From DATARH01 sp963789255 (GTDB lineage: Bacteria; Pseudomonadota; Alphaproteobacteria; ATCC43930; CGMCC-115725), in NCBI GenBank assembly GCA_963789255.1, contig CAWBJW010000004.1, positions 1-64,000 of the forward strand: DNA of 64,000 nucleotides, given 5' to 3'. Within the stretch, counting starts at the first letter, position 1, and each line of letters starts with the position of its first letter. Shown piece by piece: positions 44,917 through 53,544 of this stretch. The notes beneath the pieces were generated by a model that saw only the letters and a list, made by a program, of their open reading frames with translations, did not search any database and was not told where the DNA came from. A program made the position numbers and the translations under genes.

Positions 44917-46716
44917 CTACCGCCCGACCGCGTAGGTCTGCATGCCGCGCGGGTTGGCGCCGGCCTTGAGGATGGTGCCTTCCGGCGTCTCCTCGCGGGC
45001 GCAGGCGGTGAGGCGACCGCCCGACCAGGTCTCGCCCATCCGCACGCGATGGCCGCGCTCGGCCAGCGCCCGCGCCGTCTTTTCCGGAAAGCGGCCTTCG
45101 AGGACGAGACCGCCCGGATTGGCGGCGCGCGGATAGAACGAAGAGGGCGCGTGGTCGTTGTTGAATTCCGGGCAGTCGATCGCCTCCTGCAAATTCATCG
45201 CGTGATGCAGATGATGCAGCAGGAGCTGCGTCGACCATTGGTCCTGGCCGTCGCCGCCCGGCGTACCGAACGCCATGAACGGTTCGCCCTCCTTGAGCGC
45301 CAGGGTCGGCGACAAGGTGCTGCGCGGCCGCTTGCCCGGGGCGAGGCTCGACGCCGAAGCCTCGTCGAGCCACGAGATCTGCTGCCTTGTGCCGAGGCAA
45401 AAGCCGAGCGCGGGGATGACCGGCGAACTTTGCAGCCAGCCGCCGCTCGGCGTCGCCGAGACCATGTTGCCCCAGCGGTCGATGATGTCGAGATGGACGG
45501 TGTCGCCGGCGACGACGCCCAATTCGCTGACCGTCGGCTCGCCGATGCCGCCCGCGAGGCCCGCAGCGGGCGCGACCTCCAACCCGCCGACCAGCACATA
45601 CGGCTTGCGCCCGTCGGGGCTGCCCGGGCGCAAGTCGAGCGAGGCCCGCTCGCCGACAAGTCGGCGCCGCGCGTCGTTGTAGGAAGAGGAGAGCAGCGTC
45701 GCCATCGGCACATCGACGAAATCCGGGTCGCCATACCACGCCTCGCGGTCGGCATAGGCGAGCTTGGCGCATTCGGTGACGATATGGACGAAGTCGGGAC
45801 CGACCGGATCGAGATCGTCGAGGTCGAAGCCCTGCAATAGCGCGAGCTGCTGCAACAGGACGGGCCCCTGGCTCCACGGGCCGCCCTTGACCACGGTAAC
45901 GCCGCGGTAATCGTAGGTCACCGGCGCCTCGACCGGAGCTTCCCAGCGCGCCATGTCGTCGGCGGTCAGAAGCCCGTGATGGCGCCGGCCCGAGGCGTCG
46001 AGCACTTTTTCGCTGCGGCAGAAACGGTCAACGGCCTCGGCGACAAAGCCGCGATACCATGCGTCGCGCGCCCGGTCGATACCGCGTTCCCGATTCGCCC
46101 CAGCGGCCTCGACCTCGTGCAGCACGCGGCGGTAGGTCGCCGCCAATGCCGGGTTGCGGAACAGACGCCCGGCGGCCGGCAGATTGCCGTCCGGCAGGTA
46201 GATCGCGGCAGAGCTCGTCCATTCGCGGCGGAACAGCTCGGCGACGGTCATGATCGTGTCGCGGATGCGAGCGACCAGCGGGTAGCCGCTTTCGGCATAG
46301 CCGAGCGCCGGCGCGATCAGCTCGGCAAGCGCCATCGTCCCGTAATCGCGCAACAGCCGCATCCAGGCGTCGAAGGCGCCGGGCACCGAAGCGGCGAGCA
46401 ACCCGGTGCCGGGGATGAGGTCGAGGCCGAGGCTCTTGAAGCGGGCGATCGTCGCCGCTTGCGGCGCCACGCCCTGGCCGCAGATCATGTCGCAGCGCCG
46501 ATGCTTGGCGCTGTAGACGAGAATGGGCGCCTCGCCGAGCGGCCCGTTCAAATGCGGCTCGACGACCTGCAACGTGAAACCGGCCGCGACCGCCGCGTCA
46601 AACGCGTTGCCGCCCTTTTCGAGGACGCCCATCGCCACGGATGAGGCCAGCCAGTGGGTCGTCGCGACGACCCCGAAGGTGCCGCGGATCTCGGGCCGCG
46701 TGGTAAAGCCGGGCAT
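44917..46716 (-). CDS. Gamma-glutamyltransferase family protein
   Basis: 599 residues of the Ntn-hydrolase GGT family. The conserved N-terminal part is VVATTHWLASSVAMGVLEKG-GNAFDAAVAAG. The autocleavage/catalytic Thr is in GDTVHLDIIDRWGNMVSATP, and the small-subunit signature is GTPGGDGQDQWSTQ. No signal peptide is seen, unlike periplasmic GGT, so it may be a cytoplasmic amidohydrolase of the family. It is the last gene of a cupin-AcnX-DUF3830 operon and converges on yejF, suggesting use of imported peptides or gamma-glutamyl amides. Confidence 0.9.
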   Translation of the reverse strand: MPGFTTRPEIRGTFGVVATTHWLASSVAMGVLEKGGNAFDAAVAAGFTLQVVEPHLNGPLGEAPILVYSAKHRRCDMICGQGVAPQAATIARFKSLGLDLIPGTGLLAASVPGAFDAWMRLLRDYGTMALAELIAPALGYAESGYPLVARIRDTIMTVAELFRREWTSSAAIYLPDGNLPAAGRLFRNPALAATYRRVLHEVEAAGANRERGIDRARDAWYRGFVAEAVDRFCRSEKVLDASGRRHHGLLTADDMARWEAPVEAPVTYDYRGVTVVKGGPWSQGPVLLQQLALLQGFDLDDLDPVGPDFVHIVTECAKLAYADREAWYGDPDFVDVPMATLLSSSYNDARRRLVGERASLDLRPGSPDGRKPYVLVGGLEVAPAAGLAGGIGEPTVSELGVVAGDTVHLDIIDRWGNMVSATPSGGWLQSSPVIPALGFCLGTRQQISWLDEASASSLAPGKRPRSTLSPTLALKEGEPFMAFGTPGGDGQDQWSTQLLLHHLHHAMNLQEAIDCPEFNNDHAPSSFYPRAANPGGLVLEGRFPEKTARALAERGHRVRMGETWSGGRLTACAREETPEGTILKAGANPRGMQTYAVGR

Positions 46717-46786
46717 GGGGTTGCCTCTGCAGATTTCGGCGATGTGTTACGCAGCCTAACCGAGCCGCCTGCACTAGGGAACGGCT

Positions 46787-47200
46787 TCAGGCCCGCTCGA
46801 AGACGATCGACTGGGCGCCTTGCCGCAGGGTCATCTCGCCGAGAGCGCGGAGCTGGCCCTGGCCCTCGACGACCGTCAGGAAATGGTTGCCGGCAAGCTG
46901 GCCGATTTTGCTGGCGAAACGGACGGCGCCGTAGGCGACGAGGATCTCGGTCTCGCTGACGCCGCCCGGATGAATGAGGATCTGGCCCGGCGCCGGATAG
47001 CTCGTCGCGTTCTCGTAGCCGAGGCCGAGATCGAGCGTCCCGAGCGGGATCCAGCAGGCCTCGCCGCTCCACCGGACATGGATCAGGCGCTCGCGGTACG
47101 GCAGCATCGCCTCAAACCGCGCACAGGTCTGCGGCGCGAGGGCGCGCTCGACCCGCGCGAAAAAGCTGAACGGCCCGGCGGCGACGCGAAGATCCGTCAT
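46787..47200 (-). CDS. DUF3830 family protein
   Basis: 137 residues. A beta-rich cyclophilin-like small domain, with FARVERALAPQTCARFEAML-PYRERLIHVRWSGEACWIPL and ATSYPAPGQILIHPGGVSET. DUF3830 proteins often accompany hydantoin/peptide uptake or amidase genes; no enzymatic role is established. Its start overlaps the AcnX small-subunit stop (ATGA), so it is part of the same operon. Confidence 0.85.
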   Translation of the reverse strand: MTDLRVAAGPFSFFARVERALAPQTCARFEAMLPYRERLIHVRWSGEACWIPLGTLDLGLGYENATSYPAPGQILIHPGGVSETEILVAYGAVRFASKIGQLAGNHFLTVVEGQGQLRALGEMTLRQGAQSIVFERA

Positions 47201-47607
47201 CGGTTCAAAATCTCCACCACCCCCGCGCCCGGATCGACGCGCAGCGTGTCGCCGGTGCGGATGAGATCGGTGACGTCGCTCTCGAAGCGGTCAACCAGCG
47301 CGACCCCGGCGAAGGCGGCGCCTTGCGCGAGGATCGGATTGACCCGGTTGAACACCAGCGCCAGCGCCACGATTCCACGCTCCTTCATGTCGCGCAGCAT
47401 CCAGGCGGTGGCGACCCCGCCCTTGGCCTCGTTGAGCACCAGAATGCGGCCGACATAGCTTTGCCCGGCGAGCTGGTGGGTCGGGCGCGAGAACACCCCG
47501 CTTTTGCGGTCGAGGTCATAGCGCGCGCTGAAATTGTCGCGTGCAACAAGGGCGGTGCCGGTCACGGACGGGCCGATCCCCGCGTGACAATGCAAGACGA
47601 TTGGCAT
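47197..47607 (-). CDS. Aconitase X small (swivel, DUF126) subunit
   Basis: 136 residues: the swivel domain of split aconitase X, with GIGPSVTGTALVARDNFSAR-YDLD, GQSYVGRILVLNEAKGGVAT and a Ser-loop-like start. It overlaps the large-subunit stop (TAATG) and would form a heterodimer with it. Bacterial AcnX proteins studied so far include cis-3-hydroxy-L-proline dehydratases; archaeal ones dehydrate mevalonate 5-phosphate. Confidence 0.88.
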   Translation of the reverse strand: MPIVLHCHAGIGPSVTGTALVARDNFSARYDLDRKSGVFSRPTHQLAGQSYVGRILVLNEAKGGVATAWMLRDMKERGIVALALVFNRVNPILAQGAAFAGVALVDRFESDVTDLIRTGDTLRVDPGAGVVEILNR

Positions 47608-48866
47608 TAGAGGAGCGGCATCATACGACCCGTCCGGCGACCGCCGAGTTCGACGCAGCGTTCGAGGCTTGCCAGGGTCGGGCGGTAGCCGTAGCCGCCG
47701 ATGATGTTGACCAGCTTTGCCGAATTGGTCAGCAGCCGCTTCCAGCCATTGGCCTCGGCCATTTCGCCGGCATAGCTCTGGTAGAAGCAGATGCCGGCGG
47801 CGACGACCGCCCCCGCCGCTTCCATCCGGGCCGTCAGCCCCATGCGGTCGGCGGCGTGCTTGATCTCGGGCGAGGTCGCGACGAGGAGGGTCGTCGCCGG
47901 ATGGACATGGCGGCCGTCGAGCGCGCCGGCGACCGCCTGCATCTCGACCAGCGACAATTGCGGCGCGGCGAAGACCACGACATCAACCTTGTCGCCGGTC
48001 GCGCCATAAGAAGCGACAAAGGCATCGATCTCGTCGCGGCCGATGATGTCGGCTTGCTGCGACGGGCCGGCGAATTCGGCGGGGTCGGCAATAATCTCTG
48101 GGGTGATCCCCGGCATGTGGAAGAGCGCCGTCGAACCATAGCTCGCCATCGCCGCGCCGAAATGCTTTAGCGCATCCGAGCCGGGCACCTGTTCGATCCC
48201 CTCGATCAATGGCACCTCCCAGTACGAACCGCGGGCCCGGCCGACGATGCCGCCGAGCGCGCCCCATTCCGCGAGGTCGCGCGGCTGCGCCATCAGGCGG
48301 AAACGCCGGGTCGCGCGGCGGCATTCGTCGAGGTGAAAGCCGTAGCGCGGGGTGCGGCCGGTCAATGCCGCCGCCAGGGCCGACGGTCCGCCCTCGAAAT
48401 TGCTGCGCGCCCCAAAGACGCTGTTCGAATAGATGACGACGCCGGTATCGCCCATCGCGAGGTGCTCGCCGCGCACCGGCGGCATGATCGTCTGGTAGTT
48501 GATGCAGGTGTCGGTCATCAAGACGCCGAAGGCGCGGAGCGCGGCGATCGCGCGCGCTTCGAGCGCCCGCATCGCCTCGGTTTGTCCGAGGCGTTTGTAG
48601 ACTTGGATATCCAGCCCGCGCGGGTCGGTCAGCGTCGGGACCCGCACATGCCGCTCGGCCACCGGGCTGGCGGCGAGGCTTTCGAGAAAGCGCACCCCCC
48701 AATCGCCGAGCGATTCGGTGTCCGCCATGATATGCGCCTGCGAGACCGGCACGAAATCGGCGGCATCGAAGAACTCGCCGACCGCGATCTGATGCGCGAC
48801 CGCCCAGCGCCGCGGCTCGCCCTGCTCGCCGGCCAGCATCGCGCGCTCTTCATCGGTCAGTCGCAT
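47607..48866 (-). CDS. Aconitase X catalytic (DUF521) subunit
   Basis: 419 residues of the AcnX large subunit: MRLTDEERAMLAGEQGEP, then AHIMADTESLGDWGVRFLES, MTDTCINYQTIMPPVRGEHL-AMGDTGVVIYSNSVFGARSN and a C-terminal segment with AAGICFYQSY. The cysteines in DTCINYQ and GICFYQ are candidate Fe-S ligands. The start is placed at the ATG at 48866; a GTG three codons upstream is possible, and no strong Shine-Dalgarno is seen. A dehydratase is expected; the substrate, perhaps a hydroxyproline isomer, is inferred only from family precedent. Confidence 0.87.
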   Translation of the reverse strand: MRLTDEERAMLAGEQGEPRRWAVAHQIAVGEFFDAADFVPVSQAHIMADTESLGDWGVRFLESLAASPVAERHVRVPTLTDPRGLDIQVYKRLGQTEAMRALEARAIAALRAFGVLMTDTCINYQTIMPPVRGEHLAMGDTGVVIYSNSVFGARSNFEGGPSALAAALTGRTPRYGFHLDECRRATRRFRLMAQPRDLAEWGALGGIVGRARGSYWEVPLIEGIEQVPGSDALKHFGAAMASYGSTALFHMPGITPEIIADPAEFAGPSQQADIIGRDEIDAFVASYGATGDKVDVVVFAAPQLSLVEMQAVAGALDGRHVHPATTLLVATSPEIKHAADRMGLTARMEAAGAVVAAGICFYQSYAGEMAEANGWKRLLTNSAKLVNIIGGYGYRPTLASLERCVELGGRRTGRMMPLL

Positions 48867-48905
48867 CGGCAACACTAACGCTCATTCGATCGGCACATCA
48901 CCCGA

Positions 48906-49202
48906 TCAAAGCCTGCCAGCCCTGCTACATTCCTGCCCATGACGCCCTGGCGGCGCATCGTCGCCAAGTGCGATTTCAGCCTCGCCCTTGAGGATGTAGA
49001 CGACCTGCGCCTCATCGACATGGTAGTGCCGACTCGCCTCGCCGCCCGGCGCGACATGCCCGAGGATCATCTCGAACCCGGCGCCGAACTCATGCCCGAC
49101 GAGACGGCGGTTGACCGTGCCGGAATGCGCCGGCGGCGAATAGGCCGGCAGGTCGGAGATGTGCTGGATCAGAGTGTCACAAGGCGGCGCGGCATCGGGC
49201 AT
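48906..49202 (-). CDS. Cupin-domain protein, C-terminally truncated
   Basis: 98 residues. Cupin motif 1 is clear (SRHYHVDEAQVVYILKGEAE), with the HxH and Glu metal ligands. Motif 2 (P-x-G ... H) is missing: the frame ends in GDDAPPGRHGQECSRAGRL just 40 bp before the AcnX start, and no other frame restores it. The C-terminal half therefore seems deleted rather than frameshifted. AAAGGGAG precedes the ATG at 49202. It heads the AcnX operon and may have been a sensor or isomerase; activity is doubtful now. Confidence 0.7.
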   Translation of the reverse strand: MPDAAPPCDTLIQHISDLPAYSPPAHSGTVNRRLVGHEFGAGFEMILGHVAPGGEASRHYHVDEAQVVYILKGEAEIALGDDAPPGRHGQECSRAGRL

Positions 49203-49247
49203 GTCACTCCCTTTCATCCGGACAGGTGGAGCTGTCGAAGCGAGGCC

Positions 49248-49292
49248 AGGCCGTAGGATGGGCTGAGCGAAGCGAAGCCCATCCTACGGCCT
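49248..49292. repeat. Dispersed inverted repeat (GTAGGATGGGCT-type)
   Basis: Perfect 17-bp arms AGGCCGTAGGATGGGCT / AGCCCATCCTACGGCCT with an 11-nt loop. Same family as the elements at 30.8 and 33.1 kb. It separates the minE end from the cupin start. Confidence 0.85.
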
Positions 49293-49310
49293 GGGAGCCC
49301 GCGCCGCGGC

Positions 49311-49634
49311 TCAGCCGGATTTGGCCGGCGGCGAGGCGGTCGCGGCGCCGGCGAGGCCAGGCCGCGCCGGGGGCGGCCTCGGCTTTGCGCCGTCGAACTC
49401 GATGTTGATCTCAAGGAGCGAGGTCTCGCCCGATTTGCCGAGGTTGACGCGGATCATGTCTTCGCGGAGCTCGACATAGCGGGCGACGACGTCGATCAGC
49501 TCTTTCTGCAACTTGGGCAGGAAATCCGGCGCGTGCCGCCCGGCCCTCTCATGCGCCAGCACGATCTTGAGGCGTTCCTTGGCGATGGCGGCACTGTGGC
49601 GGTGCGGCGGAAACAGGAATTTCAACAGACCCAT
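49311..49634 (-). CDS. minE: Cell division topological specificity factor MinE
   Basis: 107 residues. The membrane/anti-MinCD N-terminus contains AAIAKERLKIVLAHERAGRH; the topological-specificity domain follows (LPKLQKELIDVVARYVELRE, SLLEINIEF), with a Pro/Ala-rich tail. It drives MinCD pole-to-pole oscillation. ATG at 49634 overlaps the minD stop by one base (TGATG). Confidence 0.95.
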   Translation of the reverse strand: MGLLKFLFPPHRHSAAIAKERLKIVLAHERAGRHAPDFLPKLQKELIDVVARYVELREDMIRVNLGKSGETSLLEINIEFDGAKPRPPPARPGLAGAATASPPAKSG

Positions 49635-50446
49635 CACGCCCTACCGAACAAGACTCGCAGAAAGTTGCGGCGCTCGGGTTTGACGAAGCGCATCTCGCGC
49701 TGTTCGCCGAGAAACCGCGCGACCGCGTCGAGATAGGCGCGGCCGGCCGGGCTGTCATCGTCGAAGGCCACCGGGGTCCCGGTGTTGGAGGCGCGCAACA
49801 CCGATTCGGATTCGGGGATGACGCCCAGAAGCGGGATCGACAGGATCTCCCTGACGTCCTCGACCGTCAGCATCTCGCCCTTGGCAACCCGCGCCGGGTC
49901 GTAGCGGGTCAAGAGAAGACTGAGTTCGACCGGCGGTTCGTTGCGCTCGGCGCGACGCGATCGGGACGCCAGAATCCCGATGATCCGGTCGCTGTCGCGT
50001 ACCGAGGAGACTTCCGGGTTGGTCACGATGATGGCGCTGTCGGCGAAATAGAGCGCGGTGATCGCGCCGTGCTCGATCCCGGCCGGGCTGTCGCAGATGA
50101 TGTAATCGAACTGCGTTTTCAGCTCCTCCAGCACGCGGTCTACCCCCTCGCGCTTGAGCGCATCCTTGTCGCGGGTTTGCGAGGTCGGAAAGATGAAGAG
50201 ATTGTCGTTGCGCTTGTCCTTGATCAGCGCTTGGTTGAGGTTGGCGTCGCCGTTGATGACATTGATGAAATCGAACACGACGCGGCGTTCGCACCCCATG
50301 ATCAGGTCGAGGTTGCGCAGGCCCACATCGAAATCGATGACCACGGTCTTGTGGCCGCGCAGCGCCAGGCCGGCGGCAAAGGCGGCGGCGGTCGTGGTCT
50401 TGCCGACCCCGCCCTTGCCCGATGTGATCACCACTACCTTCGCCAA
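49634..50446 (-). CDS. minD: Septum site-determining ATPase MinD
   Basis: 270 residues. The deviant Walker A is SGKGGVGKTTTAAAFAAG, followed by VVIDFDVGLRNLDLIMGCER and DYIICDSPAGIEHGAITALY. A C-terminal amphipathic membrane-targeting helix is visible (RNFLRVLFGRA). It recruits MinC to the membrane and is released by MinE. It lies in the operon minC-minD-minE on the reverse strand. Confidence 0.97.
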   Translation of the reverse strand: MAKVVVITSGKGGVGKTTTAAAFAAGLALRGHKTVVIDFDVGLRNLDLIMGCERRVVFDFINVINGDANLNQALIKDKRNDNLFIFPTSQTRDKDALKREGVDRVLEELKTQFDYIICDSPAGIEHGAITALYFADSAIIVTNPEVSSVRDSDRIIGILASRSRRAERNEPPVELSLLLTRYDPARVAKGEMLTVEDVREILSIPLLGVIPESESVLRASNTGTPVAFDDDSPAGRAYLDAVARFLGEQREMRFVKPERRNFLRVLFGRA

Positions 50447-50552
50447 GGGTCCTCCCCTCGCCCCGCTCTCGCCGGAGCGGCGCCCTGCCCGGGACGCTCA
50501 TTTTCCGGCGCAAGAAGACCGCCGCGCAACCCTAATTGCGAATGATCAGGCG

Positions 50553-51278
50553 TTAATTTCGGGTGATGGTCAACTGCTCATCGACAAGCGCGATCTGCAC
50601 CGGCAATCCCCGCTGCTCGGGCGGCAATTGCTCGCTGACGAGATAATGTCCGGCGATGCTGACCAGCTCCGCCTCGAATCGCGAGCAGAAGATTCGCGCG
50701 TCGGTGTCGCCGCTGGCCCCGGCCATCGCGCGGCCGCGCAATGGGCCATAGACATGGATGTTGCCGTCGGCGATCAGCTCGGCGCCCGGGCTGACCGACG
50801 CGGTGACGACAAGATCGGTGCCGCGAGCATAGATCTGTGTCCCCGAACGCACCGGGGTTGTGACCAGGCGCGCCGCCGCCCGGGGCGGCTCGGCCGCGAC
50901 CGCCGCGGCCGCCGCAGCGACGGCGGGCCGCGGCGCGCGGCGGCTCGGCTGGATCGCGGTTGGGGCGAAGCTCGCCAGCCCCGCCGCGGCGGCCGCCTTG
51001 AGCTGCGCCGGCTCGGCATTCTGTACGCCGACCAGCGCCAGCGTGTGCGCGCGCAGCCGCTCCCTCGCCTCGACAAATTCCGCCGCCGCGGTGAATTCGC
51101 CGGCGCCTTTCAGGTCGAGCACCACCGGCGCGTGCTGAAAAAACCGCGGGCTGCGCTCGACCTGCGTTGCCAGCTCGTCGGCGAAGGCGGGATCGCGCAG
51201 CATTCCCGCGCGAACCACCATCACGGTGAACAGAGCGCCCTGAACGAGGTTGCCCGCCATCCGACAAACCGGCGCCAT
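50553..51278 (-). CDS. minC: Septum site-determining protein MinC
   Basis: 241 residues. The N-terminal FtsZ-antagonist domain has APVVLDLKGAGEFTAAAEFV. An Ala/Pro-rich linker near residues 110-150 leads to the C-terminal beta-helix (VRSGTQIYARGTDLVVTASV-SPGAELIADGNIHVYGPLRG, RIFCSRFEAELVSIAGHYLV), which binds MinD. I choose the ATG at 51278; the frame is open to a TTG at 51329 but that extension is not conserved. Confidence 0.94.
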   Translation of the reverse strand: MAPVCRMAGNLVQGALFTVMVVRAGMLRDPAFADELATQVERSPRFFQHAPVVLDLKGAGEFTAAAEFVEARERLRAHTLALVGVQNAEPAQLKAAAAAGLASFAPTAIQPSRRAPRPAVAAAAAAVAAEPPRAAARLVTTPVRSGTQIYARGTDLVVTASVSPGAELIADGNIHVYGPLRGRAMAGASGDTDARIFCSRFEAELVSIAGHYLVSEQLPPEQRGLPVQIALVDEQLTITRN

Positions 51279-51349
51279 CAGAAAATGCTCGACTGGGGAC
51301 GGGGTAGCGCCAAATCGCCGCCACCGCAACGGCTTTCCGGCGCGCGCCG

Positions 51350-51562
51350 CTACGAGCGCCCGTTATCGTCGCCGCCGTCTTCGGGTTGGTCCTCGGTGGG
51401 GATGCTGTAGCCTTCCTTGAGCCAGCGGCCGAGGTCGATAGTGGCGCAGCGGGCCGAACAGAACGGCCGATGGCGCGCGGTTGCCGGCTTGCCGCAGATC
51501 GGGCAGCGGCGCGGGCCGGCCGGTAGCGGCGTCACGGGATCGCCGGAGGCGGTCCTTGTCAT
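51350..51562 (-). CDS. yacG: DNA gyrase inhibitor YacG
   Basis: 70 residues. The zinc-binding Cys4 motif is CPICGKP ... FCSARCATIDLGRW, followed by the typical WLKEGYSIPTE and an acidic tail. YacG binds GyrB and inhibits gyrase in E. coli. The start at 51562 lies 16 bp after the rng stop, the usual alphaproteobacterial neighbour. Confidence 0.93.
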   Translation of the reverse strand: MTRTASGDPVTPLPAGPRRCPICGKPATARHRPFCSARCATIDLGRWLKEGYSIPTEDQPEDGGDDNGRS

Positions 51563-51578
51563 GCCGGCCGATATCGTC

Positions 51579-52763
51579 TCACAGCGGCGCGATGTCAAAA
51601 GGATCTGCATCGCGACCCGGCGCGACGGCGATCGCGACCCTGCGACCGAGGCGGACTTCGAGCGCGCGCAGCGCGGCCGCGGCGGGGCCGCGCAATGAGG
51701 CTGCAACGCCAGGGGCAACGAGGAGCCGCCAATTCGCCGCCGGGCGGGCGCGGGCCTCGCGGTAGAGCGCGCGCAATGCCTCGAACGCCAGCGCCGTAGC
51801 GCTCTTCCCCGGGCTTTGCGGTTGGAGCATCGCCTCGCTGAGCGGCCGCCCGTGGCGCGGGCGCACCACTTCGAGATGGCCGAGTCGGCTCCAACCAAGC
51901 ACCTGCGGCTGTGCCGGATCGCCGGCGAGAGCGGCTTCCATCGCCTGGCGCACCCGCTCGCGCGGCCGGCGGCCGTCGAGCCCGACAAAGTCGATGACGA
52001 TGCCGCCGCCGAGCTGGCGCAGCCGCAACTGGCGTGCGATCGCCGCGGCGGCGGCGAGGTTGACCGCCAGCGCGGCGCGTGCGGCCGATCCCGCGTCCGG
52101 GATCCCGGTATCGACGTCGATCAGCACCGCGGCATGGCTTTCCTCGATGTGAAGGCTGCCGCCGCCGGGCACCGCGAGAGCCGGCGACAACGCGGCCTCG
52201 AACAGGGCATCCAGGTCGATCGGCCAATCCTCGGTGCCGCCGCAGGCAATCTCGGCCGCGGGAAAGGCATCGCGCAACTCGCGCAGCACGGCGGGATCGT
52301 CGGCGAGGATGCGTTCCGGCTCGCCCGGCAGACGCAGCGCCAGCGCGGCCGCGAAGCCGGCCATCGGGTCGAGCTGTGCCGGTGGATCGAGCCGGCCCGC
52401 CCGCTCGGCGAGCCGGGCGAGGTCATCTGGGCCGCCGCGCGGGACGAGGCGCGTCGACAACAGCGCGCCCTTGCCGCGCTGCGCCTCGCGGCGGATCTGG
52501 ACCACGAGGCGCGCGCCCTCATTCAAATCCAGTGCGGGCGGCGGACCGTCCTTGCGTATCGGCAGAAAACCCGGACGCTCGTTGCCGATATCGACCAGCG
52601 CCGCATCCAGGCCGGCGACCAGCCTGACGATTCGGCCGAGAAGGATGCTGCCCGCCGGCCGCGTATCGCCGCGCTCGACCAGGAGCTCGACGGCGGCACC
52701 GTCCTCGAGCCAGGCGACGCGCCACTCGCCGGGGCCGGCGCCGATCAGCAGCTCGCGGCGCAA
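51579..52763 (-). CDS. rng: Ribonuclease E/G family protein (short form)
   Basis: About 394 residues, shorter than E. coli RNase G. It has an S1-like region (GSILLGRIVRLVAGLDAALV-DIGNERPGFLP). The catalytic Asp pair lies in HAAVLIDVDTGIPD and GGGIVIDFVGLDGRRPRERV. The Zn-link CPxCxG and long C-terminal scaffold are absent. It would process rRNA/mRNA 5' monophosphate ends. No ATG exists at the expected N-terminus (LRRELLIGAGPGEWRVA); I use a TTG at 52763, which overlaps the maf 3' end by 19 bp. The start is uncertain. Confidence 0.88.
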   Translation of the reverse strand: MRRELLIGAGPGEWRVAWLEDGAAVELLVERGDTRPAGSILLGRIVRLVAGLDAALVDIGNERPGFLPIRKDGPPPALDLNEGARLVVQIRREAQRGKGALLSTRLVPRGGPDDLARLAERAGRLDPPAQLDPMAGFAAALALRLPGEPERILADDPAVLRELRDAFPAAEIACGGTEDWPIDLDALFEAALSPALAVPGGGSLHIEESHAAVLIDVDTGIPDAGSAARAALAVNLAAAAAIARQLRLRQLGGGIVIDFVGLDGRRPRERVRQAMEAALAGDPAQPQVLGWSRLGHLEVVRPRHGRPLSEAMLQPQSPGKSATALAFEALRALYREARARPAANWRLLVAPGVAASLRGPAAAALRALEVRLGRRVAIAVAPGRDADPFDIAPL

Positions 52764-53335
52764 CGGAAGCGATACCCGCGTCCGGCGAGCAACTGCGCGG
52801 TCTCGAACAGCGGCAGGCCGACGACATTGGAGTATGAGCCGGCGATCCACGGGATCAAGGCGGCGGCGCGGCCCTGGATCGCGTAGCCGCCGGCCTTGCC
52901 GAGCCACTCCCGGCTTGTCAGATAGGCCTCCAGCTCCGACTGGCTCAGGCGCTTGACGGCGACCTGGCTGATCACCCGGCGAAGCGCGGTCGCGCCGGCC
53001 GGAGTGATCACCGCAACCCCGCCATAGACGCGGTGGCGGCGGCCGGACAAGAGGGTGAGGCAGGCCCGGGCGGTCGCCTCGTTCTCGGCCTTGGGCAGGA
53101 TGCGGCGGCCGCAGGCGACCACCGTGTCGGCGGCGAGGATGAAGGCACCGGGATGGCGCGGCTGCACTGCCTTCGCCTTCGCCTCGGCCAGCCGCACGAC
53201 ATGGGCCGCCGGCAGTTCGCCCTGCGCCGGCGTCTCGTCGATATCGGCCGGGTCGATCCGGTCGGGAACGATGCCGATCTGGCGCAGCAGATCGAGCCGG
53301 CGCGGCGAAGCGGAGGCGAGCACCAGGATCGGCAT
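52745..53335 (-). CDS. maf: Maf family nucleotide pyrophosphatase
   Basis: 196 residues: LVLASASPRRLDLLRQIG at the N-terminus, then DETPAQGELPAAHVVRLAEA-KA, ILAADTVVACGRRILPKAEN and GKAGGYAIQGRAAALIPWIAG-SYSNVVGLPL. Maf proteins hydrolyse non-canonical NTPs (m7GTP, dTTP/UTP). infA, which often lies just upstream in this order, is replaced here by palindromic repeats. Confidence 0.95.
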   Translation of the reverse strand: MPILVLASASPRRLDLLRQIGIVPDRIDPADIDETPAQGELPAAHVVRLAEAKAKAVQPRHPGAFILAADTVVACGRRILPKAENEATARACLTLLSGRRHRVYGGVAVITPAGATALRRVISQVAVKRLSQSELEAYLTSREWLGKAGGYAIQGRAAALIPWIAGSYSNVVGLPLFETAQLLAGRGYRFRCAASC

Positions 53336-53360
53336 TTCGGCTCAGAACCTTCGGCTATAG

Positions 53361-53502
53361 CCCTCTCCCGCACCGCGGGAGAGGAGGGACCCGGCCCGGA
53401 GGGCCGGGTGGGTGAGGGTCTTTTCGGCTCGAACACCCTCACCCGCCTCCCCGCGGGTCAAGCCCGCGGCTTCGGCACCCTCTCCCGCAGTGCGGGAGAG
53501 GG
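53361..53502. repeat. CCCTCTCCCGC composite palindromic repeat
   Basis: Hairpins CCCTCTCCCGC/GCGGGAGAGG (53361-) and CCCTCTCCCGC-AGT-GCGGGAGAGGG (53478-53502) flank GGCCCGGAGGGCCGGG and a GTGAGGG...CCCTCACC inversion. It fills the gap between maf and the UPF0262 gene, where infA and a tyrosine phosphatase gene are often found. Confidence 0.85.
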
Positions 53503-53544
53503 CTTCCAGACGCGCTTTCGCGCGCGGCTTTGCGCAGAGCCCGC

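Noticed and set aside
48876..48990. Frameshift as the cause of the short cupin
   Set aside because: None of the three frames in this stretch encodes cupin motif 2, so a deletion is more likely than an indel.
53336..53544. infA or tyrosine phosphatase gene expected between maf and UPF0262
   Set aside because: I found only palindromic repeats; no frame encodes the S1-fold IF-1 or a C-x5-R phosphatase motif.
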